The position numbers and the translations under genes were made by a program. 64,000 nucleotides of DNA from JAPPHY01 sp965247535. Its GTDB lineage: Bacteria; Chloroflexota; Dehalococcoidia; Lucifugimonadales; UBA2985. Under the pieces are notes generated by a model. That model worked only from the letters and a program-made list of their open reading frames with translations, had not been told where the DNA came from and did not search any database. Below are positions 59,285 through 64,000 of this stretch, one piece after another; within the stretch, counting starts at the first letter, position 1; each line of letters opens with the position of its first letter. The stretch lies in assembly GCA_965247535.1 (NCBI GenBank), contig OZ252018.1, forward strand, positions 992,001 to 1,056,000, written 5' to 3'.

Positions 59285-59794
59285 ATGAATCAGCAGGACC
59301 GGTTCTGCCCATCGTGTGGCGGGACGCTTGAGGCGCGAGTTGCCCACGGCGCGGAGCGGCCCGTGTGCGCCGCCTGTGGACGAGTCGTCTTCTATGATCC
59401 CAAGCTGGCTGCCACCACCGTTGTGGAGTCGGACGGACGCGTGCTATTCGTGCGGAGGCTCACGCAGCCCGGCTACGGCCTCTGGAGCCTGCCCGGCGGC
59501 TACGTGGACAGGGGAGAGGTCGTGGAGCAGGCTGCGGCCAGGGAGGTGCTGGAGGAGACAGGACTTCGCGTCGAGATAACAGGATTGGTGGGCCTTTTCG
59601 CAGAGTCGGGACATCCAGTCGTGGTCGCCGCCTACCACTGCCACAGCGTGCGGGGTGACGCTGCGCCGGGCCCGGAGGTGTCCCAGCTGGGTTACTTTGC
59701 CCTGGACTCGCTGCCGCCGCTGGCGTTCGACAGGGATCGGGAGATACTGCGGGCGTGGTGGCGGTTGATCAGGGACGGCGACCCGCCGGTTTAG
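59285..59794 (+). CDS. Nudix hydrolase with N-terminal zinc ribbon (NudC-like)
   Basis: 169 residues. The zinc ribbon CPSC...CAAC (8-31) is followed by the Nudix fold with WSLPGGYVDRGE and the box ending REVLEETGL (about 78-100). The arrangement resembles NAD(H) pyrophosphatase/decapping NudC, though the upstream NudC domain is missing and the SQPWPFPxS motif is absent, so a different nucleotide substrate is possible. Its stop overlaps that of the convergent tlpA-like gene by 4 nt. Confidence 0.85.
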   Translation: MNQQDRFCPSCGGTLEARVAHGAERPVCAACGRVVFYDPKLAATTVVESDGRVLFVRRLTQPGYGLWSLPGGYVDRGEVVEQAAAREVLEETGLRVEITGLVGLFAESGHPVVVAAYHCHSVRGDAAPGPEVSQLGYFALDSLPPLAFDRDREILRAWWRLIRDGDPPV

Positions 59795-60354
59795 CCTCGG
59801 GCGGCCAGCATCCGGTCGAGCGTTTCGCGCAGGTCGTCCTCGCCTGACGGGCCGGTGAACTTGGCCACAAGGCGGCCGTCCCGGTCGATGAAGTACTTCT
59901 CCGGTATGCCCCTGACGCCGTACTCGACAAGGATGTCACCCGGGATGTCCAGGCCGGTGGGGTAGGGCACGCCGAACTCTTCGATGAAGGCCTCGGCCTC
60001 CGCGGGTCGCTCCCAAATCCCAACGCCCACGAACTCCACACCCCTATCGCGATACTCCTCGTAGACCTGGACCAGCGTTGGCGCTTCTACCCGGCACGGC
60101 CCGCACCAGGAAGCCCAGAAATCGACCAGGACTACGCTGCCGCGCAGCTCCGACAGCGTGAGCGTTCCGCCGTCGAGCAATTCCAGCGTGAAATCGGGGG
60201 CCTCTCGCTCCTCGATACTCACCTCTCCGAACACTTCGTTCACGCCGGGCCCGCCCGGCTGGCCCCCGGACTGAAAGAGCGCCCAAACGAGCAGCCCGAA
60301 CAGCGCGGCGAACCCCGCAAGAGCCACCCCCAGCACCACGCCGCGCCTGGTCAA
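59791..60354 (-). CDS. TlpA/ResA-type thiol-disulfide oxidoreductase (CcmG-like)
   Basis: 187 residues, membrane-anchored by one helix (GVVLGVALAGFAALFGLLV). Extracytoplasmic thioredoxin domain with FWASWCGPCRVEAP active site and cis-Pro in VRGIPEKYFID. In cytochrome c maturation such proteins keep apocytochrome haem-binding cysteines reduced. TTG 60354 overlaps the upstream stop as TTGA, matching the coupling seen in the rest of the operon. Last gene of the ccm operon. Confidence 0.88.
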   Translation of the reverse strand: MTRRGVVLGVALAGFAALFGLLVWALFQSGGQPGGPGVNEVFGEVSIEEREAPDFTLELLDGGTLTLSELRGSVVLVDFWASWCGPCRVEAPTLVQVYEEYRDRGVEFVGVGIWERPAEAEAFIEEFGVPYPTGLDIPGDILVEYGVRGIPEKYFIDRDGRLVAKFTGPSGEDDLRETLDRMLAARG

Positions 60355-61562
60355 GCCCTCGGTTCCCCCTGTTCGCGCCCATCGCTCTCCGCGGACATCA
60401 GTAGCCTGTCTTTCAAGTCCCACCTCTCGCGAAGGTACTCCTGCTGCTCGATCTCGCCATTGCGGAACCGGTCGTCGAGCAGGGCGATCGCGCCAATGGC
60501 TGCGGCACGGTCGGCCTGAACACCTGCGGCGGCTGAGGCAGGCCGACCGGAACGCAGCAGAACGTATCCCAGCAGTGCCAGGAGCCACGCGCCAAGCGCG
60601 ATCGGGATCGACACCAGCACGAATGCGTCATCCGTGGCGGCGCTGCGTACGCGGGCCAACAGCGAAGGCTGGGGTAGATCGGTGAAGTTGAGCACCACAC
60701 GCTCGCCGGCCTGTAGGTCACTTCCCTCCAGTCCCTGGTACGTCCTGTCGCCGAGCGTAAGCGGCTCCATTTCCTGTAGCTCTTGGCTCGAAACGCGGCC
60801 CACGCCCTCCGGCAGGAGCACGCGGAATGCCGCCGCACCAAAGGGCAGGCCGTGGTCGAATGTTAGCCTGCCGGCCGAGTACGAGGTGCGGAAGCTGTAG
60901 GCGATTTCGTGTTCGCCTGGCTTGACGGGCGTTGTCATCGCGAAGCCGCGGTCCACCTGCAGGATGGTGCCTCCCCTCATGCTGCTCTGCACGTCCAGGT
61001 CCGTGACGGTCGTGGGCAGCGAGAAGCGGAGGAAGGCCATCTGTCCGGCCTGCGCCTGCGACAGGTCGGACAGGAAGGAGCGATCACCGCTGTTCTCGAG
61101 GCCCACAAGCTCGAGGATTTCGATGGTCTGGCTGTCGGGATCGATGCCGCCAACCACCAGGCTGTGCGAGGACACCGCAATGGAGTCGCGGCTGTCGGTG
61201 CTCTCGTAGACCATGAGTGTGACAGGCTCCACTGTCAGCGGGTAGTCGCGCTCGTAGGTGTAGACGATGCCTCCGAATTCGGCGCTGAGGATATAGCCGT
61301 GACCCTCACCGCCCGGCACGTCGCTGAATGCGAAGCCGCCGTCGGCGCCGGTGACCGTTTCGAGCGTCTCCTGCAGGTCGCCGAGCCTGAACACGCTCAG
61401 CGTCACCGTAAGCCCGAAGGGTGCCTCCTCCCCGGCGGTGCCGTTGACCACGCGTCCCTCTACGTCCGTCGTGACCTGCGCGAGCGAGGCGGGCGGCGAG
61501 CTCAACTCCAGCGCCGAGGCCAGTGCCAGGCACGCAAGAACGGCCGCGAACGCTCGACTCAC
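60351..61562 (-). CDS. Secreted/membrane protein with carboxypeptidase-regulatory-like domain, in ccm operon
   Basis: 403 residues. Signal peptide (FAAVLACLALASALE), a beta-sandwich domain beginning VEGRVVNGTAGEEAPFGLTV, further beta-rich sequence, then one transmembrane helix (FVLVSIPIALGAWLLALLGYV, split as LVSIPIALGAWLLALLGY, about 315-335) and a short cytoplasmic helical tail (IGAIALLDDRFRNGEIEQQE) of SHOCT-like pattern. GTG 61562 overlaps the upstream stop as GTGA. No known Ccm homologue; position suggests a role in c-type cytochrome assembly. Confidence 0.7.
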   Translation of the reverse strand: MSRAFAAVLACLALASALELSSPPASLAQVTTDVEGRVVNGTAGEEAPFGLTVTLSVFRLGDLQETLETVTGADGGFAFSDVPGGEGHGYILSAEFGGIVYTYERDYPLTVEPVTLMVYESTDSRDSIAVSSHSLVVGGIDPDSQTIEILELVGLENSGDRSFLSDLSQAQAGQMAFLRFSLPTTVTDLDVQSSMRGGTILQVDRGFAMTTPVKPGEHEIAYSFRTSYSAGRLTFDHGLPFGAAAFRVLLPEGVGRVSSQELQEMEPLTLGDRTYQGLEGSDLQAGERVVLNFTDLPQPSLLARVRSAATDDAFVLVSIPIALGAWLLALLGYVLLRSGRPASAAAGVQADRAAAIGAIALLDDRFRNGEIEQQEYLRERWDLKDRLLMSAESDGREQGEPRA

Positions 61563-62023
61563 TCCGCCTCCGGGGCCGCGCCTGCAGGGCCGATGCTGTC
61601 CGTCGTGCACCGCGGGCAGAGCGGGGCGTCGGCGTCCTGAGGACGGCCGCAGTCCTCGCATTCAATCGTCTTGATAACGCTGCCGTTTGCCTGTCTGTAG
61701 GTCAGCACCTCGTCTTCGATTTCGTTCATTCTTGGCGCAAGCTCAGCCATCATCTCCTCCTCCTGCCTGAGAAGAAGGGCGGCGCGTAGCCGGTGCGCCT
61801 CGAACGCCTCCGAGTACTGGTCCGCGGCTACGTGTCCAAGCTCACGATCCAGCCCCAGGGTTTGGATGTCGTCGTACACCTGGCTCCGTTGGCGCCGGAC
61901 CTCCCGCAGCGCGTCGAGCGCGCTGGGACGTGGTAGGGGCGAGGCAAGTCGGGAGCGTATAAGAGGCCACGCAATGAGAGCAGCGGCCGCGAGAGCCAGC
62001 AGTAGGCCGAGGAGATACGGCAT
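61559..62023 (-). CDS. CcmI-like membrane protein with C-terminal zinc ribbon
   Basis: 154 residues. One N-terminal helix (YLLGLLLALAAAALIAWPLI), a cytoplasmic helical hairpin (LDALREVRRQRSQVYDDIQT, then AADQYSEAFEAHRLRAALLL), and a zinc ribbon CEDC...CPRC (about 122-140). The first part resembles the CcmI N-terminal region that follows CcmF in many operons. 55 nt downstream of ccmF. TPR repeats of full CcmI are absent. Confidence 0.7.
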   Translation of the reverse strand: MPYLLGLLLALAAAALIAWPLIRSRLASPLPRPSALDALREVRRQRSQVYDDIQTLGLDRELGHVAADQYSEAFEAHRLRAALLLRQEEEMMAELAPRMNEIEDEVLTYRQANGSVIKTIECEDCGRPQDADAPLCPRCTTDSIGPAGAAPEAE

Positions 62024-62078
62024 GGCTACGATGCGCCGGTTGTCCCGGCACGGAAAGTGCGGACTGCGCTCATGGAGG

Positions 62079-64000
62079 TCAGCCGGCGGAGGCCTCCGGC
62101 CTTCTACCGGATCCTGCAGCCAAGCCGCCGGGGGAGAAAGCGTAGGCGGCCGCCTGTTCTCTCTGAGGCCACAGAGCCACTGTAACGCCCACGATCAGCA
62201 GCGGCCCCGCGACCCACATCCACATCACCAGCGGGTTCACGTATACGCGGAGGATTGTGCGTCCGTCGTCAAGCAACTCTCCCGGGATGATGTACAGGTC
62301 CTCAAGGGGAGTGGACCGTATGGCTGCCAGCGTTGAGGCGATATTGAAGCTCGGGTAGAAGTCACGTCGCGGATAGTACGTGCCGAGAAATGTGTCGCCG
62401 CGGAACGCCTGCACCTCCGCCGTTGCCTCGGTGCGGTCGGAGAATGTTCTTGCGGAGGCTCCGATGTATTTGACCGTGTACTCGCCCACGTCGGCGGACT
62501 CGCCCGGCGACAGTGCGATGTCACGCTGGATTCCGTAGAAGGAGGAACCGGTCACGCCCAGCGCCAGCAGCACGACGGCCAGGTGCACGACGTATCCTCC
62601 GTATCGAGGCCGGTTGGCGGCAATCAGCCTGCCAAAGGCGACGGGGTAGCTCTCGCCGCGCTTGTGCCGGGCGTGCGCGCCTCTGGCCCACTCGCGCAGT
62701 ATCCCCGCCGTCACGAACGCGCACAGGCCGTACGAGATCAGCGCCCAGGGTATGTACACGCCTATCAGAAGCAGGCCCGCGACCGCCACCAAGGCAGCGG
62801 CGGCAGGCACCAGTAGTGCGCGCCTCAGGCTGGCCCAGTTTGCGTTCCGCCAGGGAATGTACGGGGCCACACCCATCAGCAAGATGAGAAGCAGGAAGAT
62901 GGGGCCGTTGACCTGGTTGTAGAATGGCTGGCCTACCGTCACGATCTCGCCCTGGAACAGCTCGGATACAAGGGGATACACAACGCCCCAAAGCGTTACG
63001 AATGCAACTCCCAGAAACAGCAGGTTGTTCACAAGGAACGCTGCCTCGCGGGACAGAGCGGACTCCAGCGTCTGCGCGCTCTTCAGGCTGTTGTACCGCC
63101 AGAAGAACACGGCGAAGGAGACGAGCATCGTGGCGCCCATGAATGCCAGGAAGATCCAGCCGAGCGTGGACTGGCCGAATGAGTGGACGGAGGGGACCGG
63201 CCCGCCTCGATTGATGAACATTCCGAACTGTGCGAACCCGAACGCGATGATCAGCAGCGCCAGGTTCCACATTCGGAACATGCCCCGGCGCTTCTGCACC
63301 ATGATCGAGTGGATGAAGGCGGTAATCACCAGCCAGGGCATGAATCCAGCGTTCTCCACCGGGTCCCACGCCCAGTACCCACCCCAACCCAGGATGGTGT
63401 ATGCCCACCATCCTCCCAGCAGCAGGCCGATGCCGAGCAGCGCCCACGAGATTATGCCCCACGTCCTGCCGGCGTCGACCCATTCGTCGGCGGTGCGTCC
63501 AGCAAGGAGCGAGCCCATCGCAATCGAGAACGGCACCGCGAAGGATATGAGGCCGGTCATAAGCATGGGCGGGTGCACGAACATGCCCGGATGCGTCAGA
63601 AGCGGGTTGATGCCCCTGCCGTCCGGAGGCACGAGTTCAAGCCGTGCGAAGGGATTGGCGAGGAATACCATCACCGCCAGAAAGAAGAGCAGCACGAGCA
63701 TGAGCACCGCGCCGATGTGCGGCATGCTTGGACGCAAAGAGGCGGGGGCGAAGTACACTGCAAGGGCTGCCAGGACGGAAAGGGCAAATGCGATGAAGAG
63801 AAGCGATCCTTCATTTCCGGCGTAGAATGCAACCCAGATGTATTGTGGCGCCATGGCGCGGTTGCTGTGCTCGGCCACGTAGGACACCGAGAAGTCGGCG
63901 TTCACGAATGCGCCCACCAGGCCGGCCGTGGAAACTGCGAGCGCAACCGGCGCGAGGAGGACTGCCCGCCGTGCGCTCAGTGTCAGCTGCTGGCTGCCTA
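62079..64000 (-). CDS. ccmF: CcmF/CcsA-family haem lyase (5' end outside window)
   Basis: Integral membrane haem-attachment protein of the system I cytochrome c maturation machinery. At least 640 residues are visible; the frame stays open to base 64000, so the N terminus is missing. FSVSYVAEHSNRAM with a conserved His, AFYAGNEGSLL, the haem-handling WWD segment WGGYWAWDPVENAGFMPW, and PGMFVHPPML are intact. A late extracytoplasmic domain (about SFYGIQRDIALSPGESADVG) and a final helix follow. At least 12 helices. It heads the ccm operon in this window. Confidence 0.93.
   Translation of the reverse strand, partial: GSQQLTLSARRAVLLAPVALAVSTAGLVGAFVNADFSVSYVAEHSNRAMAPQYIWVAFYAGNEGSLLFIAFALSVLAALAVYFAPASLRPSMPHIGAVLMLVLLFFLAVMVFLANPFARLELVPPDGRGINPLLTHPGMFVHPPMLMTGLISFAVPFSIAMGSLLAGRTADEWVDAGRTWGIISWALLGIGLLLGGWWAYTILGWGGYWAWDPVENAGFMPWLVITAFIHSIMVQKRRGMFRMWNLALLIIAFGFAQFGMFINRGGPVPSVHSFGQSTLGWIFLAFMGATMLVSFAVFFWRYNSLKSAQTLESALSREAAFLVNNLLFLGVAFVTLWGVVYPLVSELFQGEIVTVGQPFYNQVNGPIFLLLILLMGVAPYIPWRNANWASLRRALLVPAAAALVAVAGLLLIGVYIPWALISYGLCAFVTAGILREWARGAHARHKRGESYPVAFGRLIAANRPRYGGYVVHLAVVLLALGVTGSSFYGIQRDIALSPGESADVGEYTVKYIGASARTFSDRTEATAEVQAFRGDTFLGTYYPRRDFYPSFNIASTLAAIRSTPLEDLYIIPGELLDDGRTILRVYVNPLVMWMWVAGPLLIVGVTVALWPQREQAAAYAFSPGGLAAGSGRRPEASAG

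Overview
The window comes from a GC-rich (about 60-65% by eye), gene-dense bacterial chromosome. The gene content suggests a respiring member of the Chloroflexota, possibly a Dehalococcoidia/SAR202-like lineage. The main pointers are a complex I locus without NuoEFG, an anchor-less SdhABE-type succinate dehydrogenase, C-terminally membrane-anchored extracellular proteins as in monoderm cells or archaea, CaiB/BaiF CoA-transferases, a PaREP1 family pair, and dispersed GTCATTC-GAGCG type intergenic repeats. The taxonomic assignment is inference; there is no rRNA or marker phylogeny here.

Layout. 1-1054 (-): the start of a lipoprotein S41 protease, cut by the window edge. 1208-11857 (+): nuoABCDHIJK, a small DUF2007-like gene, then nuoLMN, all behind one strong promoter. 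12260-15858 (-): sdhA-sdhB-sdhE. 15921-17341 (-): NAD kinase plus a Nudix hydrolase. 17704-25236 (-): a central-carbon operon in the order 12S-type carboxyltransferase, 5S+biotin-carrier protein, isocitrate dehydrogenase, malate dehydrogenase, two-subunit class I fumarase. 25430-25506 (+): tRNA-Pro(GGG). 25565-29297 (+): MFS transporter, acyltransferase-3 protein and a tandem pair of PaREP1-like genes. 29328-39680 (-): a likely seven-gene operon encoding a membrane-anchored coiled-coil protein, a secreted BNR/sialidase-fold protein, a solute-binding protein with an apparently permuted domain order, and OppB, C, D, F. 39897-40939 (+): three small genes. 40974-41321 (-): an ArsC/Spx-family gene with an in-frame TGA exactly at the catalytic cysteine, a strong selenoprotein candidate. 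41386-49080: phosphodiesterase, class V aminotransferase, DUF192 lipoprotein, full-length Lhr helicase, DUF4287/DUF5655 protein. 49677-52261 (+): two CaiB/BaiF CoA-transferases. 53151-55099 (-): cytidylyltransferase-like protein plus aminotransferase behind a long leader. 55697-59794: orphan protein, quinone reductase-like MDR, cupin, DUF1786, Nudix. 59791-64000 (-): cytochrome c maturation genes (CcmF partial, CcmI-like, a carboxypeptidase-regulatory-like membrane protein, TlpA/CcmG-like).

How it fits together. Complex I and SQR feed quinone, the carboxyltransferase/ICDH/MDH/fumarase operon supplies TCA intermediates, and the ccm genes support c-type cytochromes, so this is a core respiratory block flanked by nutrient-uptake genes. 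Promoters are unusually readable: several TTG-N17-TAnnnT boxes, most with a TGn extended -10. Four genes have the -10 only 6-7 nt before the start codon, implying leaderless mRNAs. The most notable observations are the UGA-containing ArsC-like gene, a nuoK that appears to start at CTG, the transcarboxylase-like gene pair without a biotin carboxylase, and the permuted substrate-binding protein in the BNR/Opp operon.
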